Assembly: GCA_017464045.1 (NCBI GenBank)
Contig: JAFUEG010000029.1
Location: 1 to 5,283 of the forward strand
DNA length: 5,283 nucleotides
Reading direction: 5' to 3'
Source of the DNA: Lachnospiraceae bacterium
GTDB lineage: Bacteria > Bacillota_A > Clostridia > Lachnospirales > Lachnospiraceae
Part shown: positions 1 to 5,283 of the stretch, in pieces
Layout: each line of letters opens with the position of its first letter
Position numbering within the stretch: position 1 is the first letter of the stretch
Position numbers and translations under genes: made by a program
Notes under the pieces: generated by a model
Databases searched by the model: none
What the model was told of the DNA's origin: nothing
The model's input: only the letters and a program-made list of their open reading frames with translations

Positions 1-1
1 A

Positions 2-886
2 AAGCTTTATCTTACAAATGTTGTTACAGGTAAGAGATATATAAAGAAGCTGGTTGAAGACGGTATAGTTGACGGCTGGGACGATCCGAGACTTGTATCC
101 ATAGCTGCACTTAGAAGACGTGGATATACTCCGGAATCAATTAAAAAATTTATGGAACTCTCAGGTATATCCAAGGCTCAGAGTTCATCAGATTATGCAA
201 TGCTTGAGTATTGTATAAGAGAAGATTTAAAGATGAAGGCAGACCGTATGATGGCAGTTCTTGATCCGATCAAGCTTGTTATAGACAACTATCCTGAAGG
301 ACAGACAGAATATTTTGATATAGACAATAATCAGGAAAATGAAGCTGCCGGAACCAGAAAGGTTGCATTTAGTCGTGAGCTTTATATCGACAGGGAAGAC
401 TTTATGGAGGAGCCTCCAAAGAAGTATTTCAGATTATTCCCTGGTAACGAAGTAAGACTTAAGGGTGCATATTTTGTAAAGTGTGTTGACTATAAAAAGG
501 ATGAGACAGGTAAGGTAGTAGAGATACATTGTACCTATGATCCTGAAACCAGAAGCGGTTCAGGCTTTGAAGGCCGCAAGGTCAAAGGAACCATACACTG
601 GGTTGACGCTTCTACAGCTGTTGATGCCGAAGTCAGACTTTATGAAAATATAGTTGATGAGGAAAAGGGGAAGCTTAATGAGGACGGAACACTCAATTAT
701 AATCCTAATTCACTTACTGTTTTGAAGGATTGTAAGTTAGAGGCTGCATTTAAGGATGCAAAACCGGGTGATTCTTACCAGTTTATAAGACATGGTTTCT
801 TCTGTGTGGATACAAAGGATACAAAAGAGGACAAGCTTGTATTTAACAGAATTGTTTCACTTAAGAGTTCATATAAGCCAAACTAA
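2..886 (+). CDS. glnS: Glutaminyl-tRNA synthetase (GlnRS), C-terminal part, 5' end outside window
   Basis: This class I aminoacyl-tRNA synthetase charges tRNA-Gln with glutamine in the cytoplasm. The open frame runs in from the left edge (294 visible residues; bacterial GlnRS is about 550), so the HIGH-motif half is missing. Visible family marks are the KMSKS-loop region at visible residues 8-12 (VTGKR, bases 23-37), then [18 protein letters not shown], the LEYCIREDL helix and [14 protein letters not shown], which opens the two beta-barrel anticodon-binding domains. WDDPR and LRRRGYT distinguish GlnRS/eukaryotic-type GluRS from bacterial GluRS. ATG 152 is internal and not the start, because homology continues upstream without a stop. 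The KMSKS loop reads TGKR where E. coli has MSKR. The gene ends at TAA 884-886, and no hairpin with a T-tract follows, so transcription may continue into the next gene. Identification is secure. Confidence 0.94.
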   Translation, partial: KLYLTNVVTGKRYIKKLVEDGIVDGWDDPRLVSIAALRRRGYTPESIKKFMELSGISKAQSSSDYAMLEYCIREDLKMKADRMMAVLDPIKLVIDNYPEGQTEYFDIDNNQENEAAGTRKVAFSRELYIDREDFMEEPPKKYFRLFPGNEVRLKGAYFVKCVDYKKDETGKVVEIHCTYDPETRSGSGFEGRKVKGTIHWVDASTAVDAEVRLYENIVDEEKGKLNEDGTLNYNPNSLTVLKDCKLEAAFKDAKPGDSYQFIRHGFFCVDTKDTKEDKLVFNRIVSLKSSYKPN

Positions 887-1023
887 TTATACGATTTATT
901 GATTTTTTTAGATATAGTTGGTTTAAGATGCAGTTTTATGTGAGACTGGTTTCATAGGAGAATATATATAAGTTTATAAAAAACTTAATGCAGATTAAAA
1001 TTAAGTGATTTGTGAGGTACAAT
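887..1023 (+). other. Intergenic leader between glnS and the DUF2225 gene, with two overlapping weak inverted repeats
   Basis: This AT-rich gap has no convincing terminator and no well-spaced sigma-A promoter. Near its 3' end AAGTTT (970-975) can pair with AAACTT (981-986) across a 5-base loop, and ACTTAAT (983-989) can pair with ATTAAGT (1000-1006). The two share bases 983-986, so they exclude each other. Both are A/T stems and weak. The second ends eight bases before the ribosome binding site of the next gene. Read-through from glnS is possible. Confidence 0.3.
1014..1017 (+). promoter_or_regulatory. Ribosome binding site that fixes the DUF2225 gene start
   Basis: GAGG lies six bases upstream of ATG 1024, the usual spacing. 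The longer reading from GTG 1012 would place this motif inside the coding sequence and has no comparable site of its own, so ATG 1024 is preferred. Confidence 0.75.
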
Positions 1024-1878
1024 ATGGGACTTTTTTCCGATATGAATAAGCTTGGTTTGGGAAGTTACAGTGATGCAGAGATAATAGAAAAAAATAAAAG
1101 CACACGTACCGAAAATTCAGCTTTGGAAATTGAACAGGCAGCAAAACAACTTGAACGTAAAGAAGAGGATTATATATTTGATAAAAAATACACATGTCCT
1201 GTGTGTGATTTGGGATTTACTTCGAAGTGTGTAAAAAGCGGTAAAATAAAGCTTTCAGGACATGATACTGATTTGCGTCCAACCTATGATTTTATGGATC
1301 CGCTTAAATATGATGTTGTTGCATGTGTTTATTGTGGATATTCTTCACTTTCAAGGTATTATGGAAGACTGTCCATGAGACAGATAAAAGAACTTAAGAT
1401 GAGTATAGGCAATAAATTTAAGGGACTCCCTGATGTAGAGGGTGCATACTCTTATGATGATGCGATAACAAGACATAAGTTGGCAGTTTTATGCTCAGTG
1501 GTAAAGGGAGCAAAAAATGGTGAACGTGCCTATACTTGCCTAAAAACATCATGGATTTTAAGAGGTAAAAGACTGAGTCTTGACGAGAATTCAACCGGCT
1601 ATAAAGAATTACTGGATGACGAGATGGATTGCATAAAAAATGCGTATGAAGGTTTTGTACTTGCTATTTCAAACGAACCATTTCCTATAGCCGGTATGGA
1701 TGAAAGTACACTTAAGTACATTATGGCGGATTTAGCAAGAAAACTGAAAAGATATGAGGAGTCTGCAAAGCTTCTCGGAAGTGTGCTTACATCTAAGGCT
1801 ACAAATCACAGACTCAAAGATGCTGCACTTGAGTTAAAGGATTTGTTAAAAAAAGATGTGGCTAAAGATAGAAATTAA
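1024..1878 (+). CDS. DUF2225-type putative metal-binding protein
   Basis: The protein has 284 residues and unknown function; I recognise it as DUF2225-like. From ATG 1024, an N-terminal leader (1-50) rich in Glu/Lys/Gln and probably helical precedes a metal-site-like core. YTCPVC (Cys58, Cys61) and the CVYCGY motif (Cys101, Cys104) form a four-cysteine set that would suit zinc, separated by a segment containing the HDTDLRPTYDFMDPLKYDVVAC stretch around residues 80-101. The remaining half (about 115-284) looks all-helical, with alternating hydrophobic and charged residues as in TPR-like helical hairpins, ending in a Lys-rich tail. There is no signal peptide or membrane segment, so it is probably cytoplasmic. 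It follows glnS by 137 bases and precedes the papain-fold gene by 47, suggesting co-transcription with the latter. The metal site and helical repeats are inferences; the family call rests on the spacing and the words around the cysteines. Confidence 0.82.
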   Translation: MGLFSDMNKLGLGSYSDAEIIEKNKSTRTENSALEIEQAAKQLERKEEDYIFDKKYTCPVCDLGFTSKCVKSGKIKLSGHDTDLRPTYDFMDPLKYDVVACVYCGYSSLSRYYGRLSMRQIKELKMSIGNKFKGLPDVEGAYSYDDAITRHKLAVLCSVVKGAKNGERAYTCLKTSWILRGKRLSLDENSTGYKELLDDEMDCIKNAYEGFVLAISNEPFPIAGMDESTLKYIMADLARKLKRYEESAKLLGSVLTSKATNHRLKDAALELKDLLKKDVAKDRN

Positions 1879-1925
1879 CGTATAATATTATCAGATTTTA
1901 GTATTTTATATGTGGAGGTCTTTTT

Positions 1926-2636
1926 ATGGGGAATAAAACTTCTGCCAATAAAAAGAATATAAAAAGAACAAATCGTAAAAAGAATAATGTTAAGGATAAA
2001 AGCATTTACATAGTAATTTCAAAGACATCCACATTTCCGTCTAAAGTAATAAAAATGTGGACAAAGGAACCATATGCTCATACATCCCTTGCTCTTGATA
2101 TAGAGCTAAATGAGATGTACAGCTTTGCCAGACGCAGGCTGCATAATCCGTTTTGGTGTGGTTTTATCAGAGAGGATATAACTACCGGAGTTTTTGGAAG
2201 AGATGTAGATACAACCTGCAGGGTTGCCAGACTTAAAGTAAGCTCCAATACCTATAAAAAGATAGTTAAGATGCTTAAGGATTTCATGAAGCATAATATG
2301 GATTATAAGTATAATTATCTTGGCATACTTGGTGTTATGTTCAATAAAGCGGTTGAACGTGAGTATAATTATTTCTGTTCGCAGTTTGTATATCATGTTC
2401 TTGAGACAACAGGAGCGGACACCTTTGATAAAAAGCCGGGACTTGTAAGACCTGAGGATTTCAGACAGTGGGATAAGCTGGAACTCATATACGAGGGCAA
2501 ACTTAAGGATTACAGACAGTATCTTAAGGACAACAATATTACAGAGGAAAGCAATAATGAGTATTTTTCCGAATGTATGATTAAGAATCTTGCGGATAAG
2601 GCAGTAATGGCATTACAGGAACAGGCTGCAAATTGA
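1926..2636 (+). CDS. Putative permuted papain-fold cysteine hydrolase (YiiX/NlpC-P60-like)
   Basis: The protein has 236 residues. ATG 1926 is preceded by GGAGG (1914-1918) at a 7-base spacing. Residues 1-25 are very basic (Lys/Arg/Asn), with no hydrophobic signal peptide. The domain follows: IYIVISKT strand (27-34), then PYAHTSLALD with His52, a mixed middle, and YFCSQFVYHVLE with Cys151. His before Cys is the order expected of circularly permuted NlpC/P60 enzymes such as YiiX/YaeF (C92-type), whose members are predicted amidases or peptidases acting on cell wall or lipid-linked substrates. The FCSQFV motif with a following helix is typical of the nucleophile. I cannot assign the third catalytic residue with confidence. 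Lack of an export signal argues for a cytoplasmic role or unconventional surface contact through the basic tail. The substrate is unknown. It probably forms an operon with the gene 47 bases upstream and ends just before a strong terminator. Confidence 0.72.
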   Translation: MGNKTSANKKNIKRTNRKKNNVKDKSIYIVISKTSTFPSKVIKMWTKEPYAHTSLALDIELNEMYSFARRRLHNPFWCGFIREDITTGVFGRDVDTTCRVARLKVSSNTYKKIVKMLKDFMKHNMDYKYNYLGILGVMFNKAVEREYNYFCSQFVYHVLETTGADTFDKKPGLVRPEDFRQWDKLELIYEGKLKDYRQYLKDNNITEESNNEYFSECMIKNLADKAVMALQEQAAN

Positions 2637-2639
2637 GTG

Positions 2640-2696
2640 AAATAAAAGAAGCTGTTGAATTTGATGAATAATACTATAAGACAGCTTCTTTTATTT
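2640..2696. terminator. Bidirectional intrinsic terminator between convergent genes
   Basis: A perfect 16-bp inverted repeat (left arm 2640-2655, right arm 2681-2696) encloses a 25-base loop. The arm sequence AAATAAAAGAAGCTGT gives an A-rich outer part and a GC-containing inner core (GAAGCTGT/ACAGCTTC), so the descending arm ends in TTCTTTTATTT on either strand. That is the usual form of a two-way rho-independent terminator. It starts four bases after the TGA of the papain-fold gene and would also stop transcripts from the minus-strand gene at 2777-3499. The loop is longer than in most terminators. Confidence 0.82.
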
Positions 2697-2697
2697 A

Positions 2698-2742
2698 TGC
2701 ACAGAACCGCGGGTCAGCTTTAGCTGACCGGCGGCTCGTGCA
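2698..2742. repeat. GC-rich imperfect hairpin (extragenic palindrome)
   Basis: The apical stem GGTCAGCT (2712-2719) pairs with AGCTGACC (2722-2729) across TT. After a G-G mismatch (2711/2730), CCGC (2707-2710) pairs with GCGG (2731-2734). A short GA/TC step (2704-2705 with 2736-2737) and TGCAC (2698-2702) with GTGCA (2738-2742) follow, giving about 19 base pairs with one bulge and two mismatches. No T-tract follows on either strand, so it is not a standard terminator. Its composition is much richer in GC than the flanking DNA. It may be a REP-like or small mobile palindrome, or a 3' UTR structure. Confidence 0.6.
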
Positions 2743-2774
2743 CGAGTAGGGTGCGATTTCATCTTCCCTGCTCG
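2743..2774. repeat. Second GC-rich hairpin abutting the first
   Basis: CGAGTAGGG (2743-2751) pairs with CCCTGCTCG (2766-2774), nine pairs including one T-G wobble, around a 14-base loop that can itself close with GAT/ATC. It begins on the base after the previous hairpin ends and stops two bases before the TAA of the minus-strand gene. An alternative fold is the perfect 12-bp palindrome CTCGTGCACGAG (2735-2746), which would compete with both hairpins. Confidence 0.55.
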
Positions 2775-2776
2775 AT

Positions 2777-3499
2777 TTAGTCCTGTGAAATTATAGTATG
2801 GTTGGTTTTTATTATTCCGCGTGGAAGAGCATCCTTGGAATTCTTCCACGGCTCATTTTTGAAACGGTAGTCAAACTTGTCTATGAACCAGCCTATATCG
2901 CCGTTTACACGTTCCATATTTTCAAAGTAAACTGCATTTAATGTATCGATGAAATCATTTAATGAATCCTTGGAAAGCTTTGTAGCTGCGTAATCATATA
3001 AAAGACCGTAATGATATGTACAAAAACCCTTTGAGTTTTTAACCTTATCCTTGAATTCCGGTTCCTTTTTCCAAAGGTGGAAGATGGTATCAATATATCT
3101 GTCAAAGGTTCCTTCGATACGTTCACAGATAAAGCAGGTTTTCTCAAGATTTTTAACATATTCACCGACGGATGAAAATCCCTGCTTTTTGAAAAATGAA
3201 CCCTGTGCTACAGGCTTATTTTCACTTAAAACCTTTAGATCCTTGATGGTTTTATCCGTATGTGTCTTCATCATAAGGGCAAGTCCGAGACGGTTTTTCT
3301 CGCCGTAAAGTATCTTTATATGATGGCTGCAAAAACCAAGCTTATCTGTCATGGCGCGGTTATCATCCTCCATATAGCTTGGTCCCATAGTGTACTCGAT
3401 AGCATTTCTTTCAAGTTCTGCATACATGGCACAGACAGGACATTCACAGTCGGTGTCAAATGCATCATTTACAGGTATTGTATAAAGCTGTTCTGCCAT
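2777..3499 (-). CDS. Uncharacterised protein with duplicated CxxC...CxxH module (DUF6062-like)
   Basis: The protein has 240 residues from ATG 3499. The open frame extends upstream to TTG 3556 but has no ribosome binding site there. Two copies of one layout are visible: C20-P-V-C23 followed 34 residues later by G-F-C57-S-H-H60 and LYG, then C122-F-I-C125 followed 35 residues later by G-F-C160-T-Y-H163 and GLLYDYA. Each would offer three Cys and one His for a metal ion, probably zinc; an extra Cys18 and His59 sit beside the first set. The segments between are helical, and the second half has aromatic-rich stretches (FHLWKKEP, FIDKFDYRF). There is no signal peptide or membrane segment. It resembles a clostridial family that I believe is catalogued as DUF6062, but that name is from memory. 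No function is assigned. It is a single-gene unit on the minus strand, convergent with the papain-fold gene and divergent from the hydrolase gene. Confidence 0.8.
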   Translation of the reverse strand: MAEQLYTIPVNDAFDTDCECPVCAMYAELERNAIEYTMGPSYMEDDNRAMTDKLGFCSHHIKILYGEKNRLGLALMMKTHTDKTIKDLKVLSENKPVAQGSFFKKQGFSSVGEYVKNLEKTCFICERIEGTFDRYIDTIFHLWKKEPEFKDKVKNSKGFCTYHYGLLYDYAATKLSKDSLNDFIDTLNAVYFENMERVNGDIGWFIDKFDYRFKNEPWKNSKDALPRGIIKTNHTIISQD

Positions 3500-3506
3500 A
3501 GATTTT

Positions 3507-3510
3507 TCCT
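3507..3510 (-). promoter_or_regulatory. Ribosome binding site that fixes the minus-strand gene start
   Basis: On the minus strand AAAGGA precedes ATG 3499, with AGGA at 3510-3507 and a 7-base spacing. This supports translation starting at MAEQLYT and places the 19 residues readable upstream of it in the leader. Confidence 0.72.
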
Positions 3511-3541
3511 TTCGATTGTAGATTCTTCTTTTATTTTTTAT

Positions 3542-3570
3542 AGTATCAGTATACAAAATAAGTATATACT
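3542..3570. promoter_or_regulatory. Candidate operator: repeated AGTAT/GTATAC motifs in the divergent promoter region
   Basis: AGTAT occurs at 3542, 3548 and 3561. The second copy lies in AGTATAC (3548-3554), and the third forms the perfect 10-bp palindrome AGTATATACT (3561-3570). The palindrome covers the -35 position of the plus-strand promoter, and on the minus strand TATACT at 3553-3548 could act as a -10 for the leftward gene. This is compatible with a shared regulator, but AT-rich promoter DNA produces such motifs by chance. Confidence 0.3.
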
Positions 3571-3593
3571 AAACCGACTGTTTTTGCTATAAT
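3565..3593 (+). promoter_or_regulatory. Extended -10 sigma-A promoter for the alpha/beta hydrolase gene
   Basis: TATAAT (3588-3593) is a perfect -10 and is preceded by TG one base upstream (TGC-TATAAT), the extended -10 form. The -35 at 17-base spacing is TATACT (3565-3570), a poor match that the extended -10 could compensate. Transcription would start near 3600, giving a leader of about 40 bases to ATG 3641. Confidence 0.68.
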
Positions 3594-3640
3594 TATTTCA
3601 CTGTGTTTAATAGTTTATTTGTTTATTTTGGGAGGTACTT

Positions 3641-4390
3641 ATGACATTTCACGAGTTTGGAAAAGAAAATGAAAAGGTTTTACTTATGATACACGGGGCT
3701 TGTATGTCCTGGAGAAACTTTAAGGAAAATATAAGGCTTTTGAGAAAGGATTTTCATGTGATTGCGGTTGCGGTTCCGGGACACGATTTGCTAGAGTTTG
3801 ATGAGTTCACATCCATAGAAAATGTGGCAAAAAGAATTGAAAATAAGCTTTTGGAAATGGATTTAAATGATATTGATGTTATTTATGGATTTTCAATGGG
3901 TGGAGGTATTGCCATAAGGCTTCTTGCTTACAATAAGATTCACGCAAAAAATGTTGTCCTTGACGGAGGTATCACACCGAAGAATTACCATAAGACCTTT
4001 GCCAAGGCTAAGATTTGGGCAGACGTTACATTTAAAAAGCTTGAAAAGAAAAGCAGAGGACTTATGTCGCTTATTTTTCCGGATGATGAATATGATGAAA
4101 AGCAGGTTGACCTTATGCATGGAGTTATAAGATGTATGAGTGTTGACAGTATAAGAAGATTGTACGGTTCCATGGATAATTTTTATATGCCGGAGCATTT
4201 TCCTCTTATGGATACTTATTTTGAGTACTGGTACGGTTCGGGTGAAAAGCAGTTTAGAGAGGCTGATATTGATTACATCAAAGAGCATATTCCGAATGTC
4301 CGTTTCAGGCAGATACCTAATATGGATCACGGACAGTATGTTATGGGATTTCCGAAGTACTTTGCAAGGCAGATTAGAAAGCTTGTATAG
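3641..4390 (+). CDS. Alpha/beta hydrolase, serine-type
   Basis: The protein has 249 residues, the normal length for small hydrolases of the MhpC/esterase type. ATG 3641 follows GGGAGG (3630-3635) at a 5-base spacing. Fold marks in order are LLMIHGACMSW (residues 14-24), whose HG forms the oxyanion-hole loop; VAVPGHD (43-49); the nucleophile elbow G-F-S85-M-G-G; a helical cap region (about 115-185); and NMDHGQY with His230 as the catalytic base. The acid is probably Glu202 in YGSGEK, at the end of strand 6, but this is less certain. There is no signal peptide, so it is cytoplasmic. The substrate cannot be told from the sequence; ester, thioester or C-C bond hydrolysis are all possible. Transcription is driven by the extended -10 promoter just upstream. 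The glycosylase gene starts 84 bases after it with no terminator between, so the two may be co-transcribed. Confidence 0.86.
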   Translation: MTFHEFGKENEKVLLMIHGACMSWRNFKENIRLLRKDFHVIAVAVPGHDLLEFDEFTSIENVAKRIENKLLEMDLNDIDVIYGFSMGGGIAIRLLAYNKIHAKNVVLDGGITPKNYHKTFAKAKIWADVTFKKLEKKSRGLMSLIFPDDEYDEKQVDLMHGVIRCMSVDSIRRLYGSMDNFYMPEHFPLMDTYFEYWYGSGEKQFREADIDYIKEHIPNVRFRQIPNMDHGQYVMGFPKYFARQIRKLV

Positions 4391-4474
4391 GTATGCTTTT
4401 ATGAATTGTACAGACAAATGGTTTTAGATAATTAAGTAAAGAAAATGATATCATAATTTTACGAGGACTTGAAT

Positions 4475-5283
4475 ATGAATATATACAGTGAGGATAAAAA
4501 TGTAATAATAGAAGATGCCAAAGATTTTGATATAGAGGATATCTTAGAATGTGGGCAGTGCTTTCATTTTACAAGACTTGATGACAAGGATTACGAGCTT
4601 ATGGCGTATGGTAAGTACCTTCATATCAGGCAGCTTGAGGATAAAGCAGATAGGAATAATGAGCTGCCGAAGGATAAAACCCCAAAAGCTATTGATTTTG
4701 TTGATGAAAAAAATGGCAGCAGGATAATTTTATATAATACTACCTTGGAGGATTATAATGAAATCTGGTCAAGGTATTTTGATATGGAGGTTGACTATTC
4801 GGACATAAAGAATAAGGTTTTAACCTCTGATGAAAGGCTCAAAGAGGCTGTTATGGCAAAAGCCGGAATCAGAATCTTAAAGCAGGATTTTTTTGAAACT
4901 CTTATATCCTTTATCATATCACAAAATAAGCAGATACCTCATATAAAGCAGATTGTACATACTATCTCCGAGCGTTACGGAGATAAGATTTTGCTTTCTG
5001 ACGAAAGGGCGGTCTATACATTTCCGAGTGTGGAGAGACTTTATGAGGTAACGGAGGATGAGCTTAGAGAATGTAAGGTAGGCTTTAGGGCGCCTTATAT
5101 AAGAGATGCGGTTTGTAAGGTGTATAGCGGTGAGATAAGCGAAGAAAAGCTTAGAGTTATGAGCTTTAAAGATGCCCGCGAAGCACTTATGACCATAAAG
5201 GGTGTGGGAGAGAAGGTTGCAAATTGCGTGCTGCTTTACGGACTTTCCTTTACAAATGCATTTCCGGTCGACGTATGGATGAA
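4475..5283 (+). CDS. ogg: 8-oxoguanine DNA glycosylase/AP lyase, OGG1 type, 3' end outside window
   Basis: This bifunctional base-excision repair enzyme removes 8-oxoguanine opposite C and nicks the abasic site. 269 residues are visible. ATG 4475 follows GAGGA (4463-4467) at a 7-base spacing. The N-terminal OGG domain carries CGQCFHF (residues 26-32). The HhH-GPD core begins at KQDFFETLISFIISQNKQI, whose Asn corresponds to Asn149 of human OGG1, and continues with VGFRAPYI and the helix-hairpin-helix IKGVGEKVANCVLL. Lys247 (GVGEK) is the Schiff-base nucleophile and Asp266 (PVDVW) the catalytic acid; they are 19 residues apart, as Lys249 and Asp268 are in human OGG1. Cys251 matches human Cys253 in the oxoguanine pocket. 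The last helices are cut off by the window. It lies 84 bases after the hydrolase gene. A weak promoter, TTGTAC (4406-4411) with GATAAT (4427-4432) at 15-base spacing, could add independent expression. OGG1-type enzymes are known in Clostridia, while many other bacteria rely on Fpg. Confidence 0.92.
   Translation, partial: MNIYSEDKNVIIEDAKDFDIEDILECGQCFHFTRLDDKDYELMAYGKYLHIRQLEDKADRNNELPKDKTPKAIDFVDEKNGSRIILYNTTLEDYNEIWSRYFDMEVDYSDIKNKVLTSDERLKEAVMAKAGIRILKQDFFETLISFIISQNKQIPHIKQIVHTISERYGDKILLSDERAVYTFPSVERLYEVTEDELRECKVGFRAPYIRDAVCKVYSGEISEEKLRVMSFKDAREALMTIKGVGEKVANCVLLYGLSFTNAFPVDVWM

Noticed and set aside
1881..1886. Perfect TATAAT just after the DUF2225 gene
   Set aside because: There is no -35 match at 16-18 bases and no TG extension; it is part of the AT-rich palindrome ATAATATTAT (1882-1891), and the 47-base gap favours co-transcription.
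1926..1955. N-terminal MGNKTSANKK resembles a eukaryotic N-myristoylation signal (Gly2, Ser6, basic tail)
   Set aside because: Bacteria lack N-myristoyltransferase, and nothing here shows a secretion system or a secretion signal. A short motif in a Lys/Asn/Ser-rich tail can arise by chance.
2106..2396. 96-codon minus-strand frame inside the papain-fold gene
   Set aside because: It is opposite the His/Cys motif region of the real gene, and its low-complexity Ile-rich translation is what AT-rich antisense reading gives.
2698..2774. Integron attC site or rho-independent terminator as explanation for the GC-rich hairpins
   Set aside because: The RYYYAAC/GTTRRRY ends of attC are absent, there is no cassette or integrase, and neither strand has a T-tract after the stems.
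3260..3592. 110-codon open frame on the plus strand opposite the CxxC...CxxH gene
   Set aside because: It is antisense to a gene with a duplicated motif pattern and a good ribosome binding site; the frame overlaps the divergent promoter and has no ribosome binding site of its own.
3893..4417. 174-codon open frame on the minus strand
   Set aside because: It lies wholly opposite the alpha/beta hydrolase, whose catalytic motifs are clear, and its translation has no recognisable domain.
4445..4454. Palindrome ATGATATCAT upstream of the glycosylase gene
   Set aside because: Ten A/T-rich bases with no second copy nearby are expected by chance, and there is no T-tract stem to make it a terminator.
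2..5283. A novel multi-gene defence, mobile or biosynthetic system
   Set aside because: The genes are a mixture of housekeeping enzymes and small conserved proteins on both strands. No nuclease/helicase/NTPase set, transposase, toxin-antitoxin pair or repeat array is visible.

Overview
The window is AT-rich chromosomal DNA that looks like a Firmicute of the Lachnospiraceae type (Roseburia, Butyrivibrio or Agathobacter relatives). This is an inference from codon bias, strong GGAGG-type ribosome binding sites, short intergenic gaps and two uncharacterised families that I associate with Clostridia. No transposase, phage, CRISPR, tRNA or rRNA sequence is visible. Both window ends cut through genes.

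Layout: (1) 2-886 (+) is the C-terminal half of glutaminyl-tRNA synthetase (GlnRS). (2) 1024-1878 (+) is a DUF2225-type protein with a CxxC...CxxC metal site. (3) 1926-2636 (+) is a predicted permuted papain-fold (YiiX/NlpC-P60-like) cysteine hydrolase with a lysine-rich N-terminus, 47 bases after gene 2 and probably co-transcribed with it. (4) A convergent intergenic region, 2637-2776, is almost entirely folded: a perfect 16-bp inverted repeat that should terminate transcription from both sides, then two abutting GC-rich hairpins. (5) 2777-3499 (-) is a protein with a duplicated CxxC...CxxH module. (6) A divergent intergenic region, 3500-3640, carries an extended -10 promoter for the next gene and repeated AGTAT/GTATAC motifs. 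(7) 3641-4390 (+) is a small alpha/beta hydrolase. (8) 4475-5283 (+) is an OGG1-type 8-oxoguanine DNA glycosylase/AP lyase, cut by the window end just after its catalytic Lys and Asp.

Most of the region reads as core housekeeping DNA: translation (GlnRS), base-excision repair (OGG) and several small conserved enzymes or metal-binding proteins with no obvious shared pathway. I see no clear multi-gene novel system. The least explained features are the GC-rich double hairpin at 2698-2774, the duplicated cysteine/histidine module in the minus-strand gene, and the cytoplasmic-looking papain-fold protein with a basic tail.

Two starts differ from the longest open frames: gene 2 should start at ATG 1024 (not GTG 1012) and the minus-strand gene at ATG 3499 (not TTG 3556), in both cases because of a well-placed ribosome binding site.
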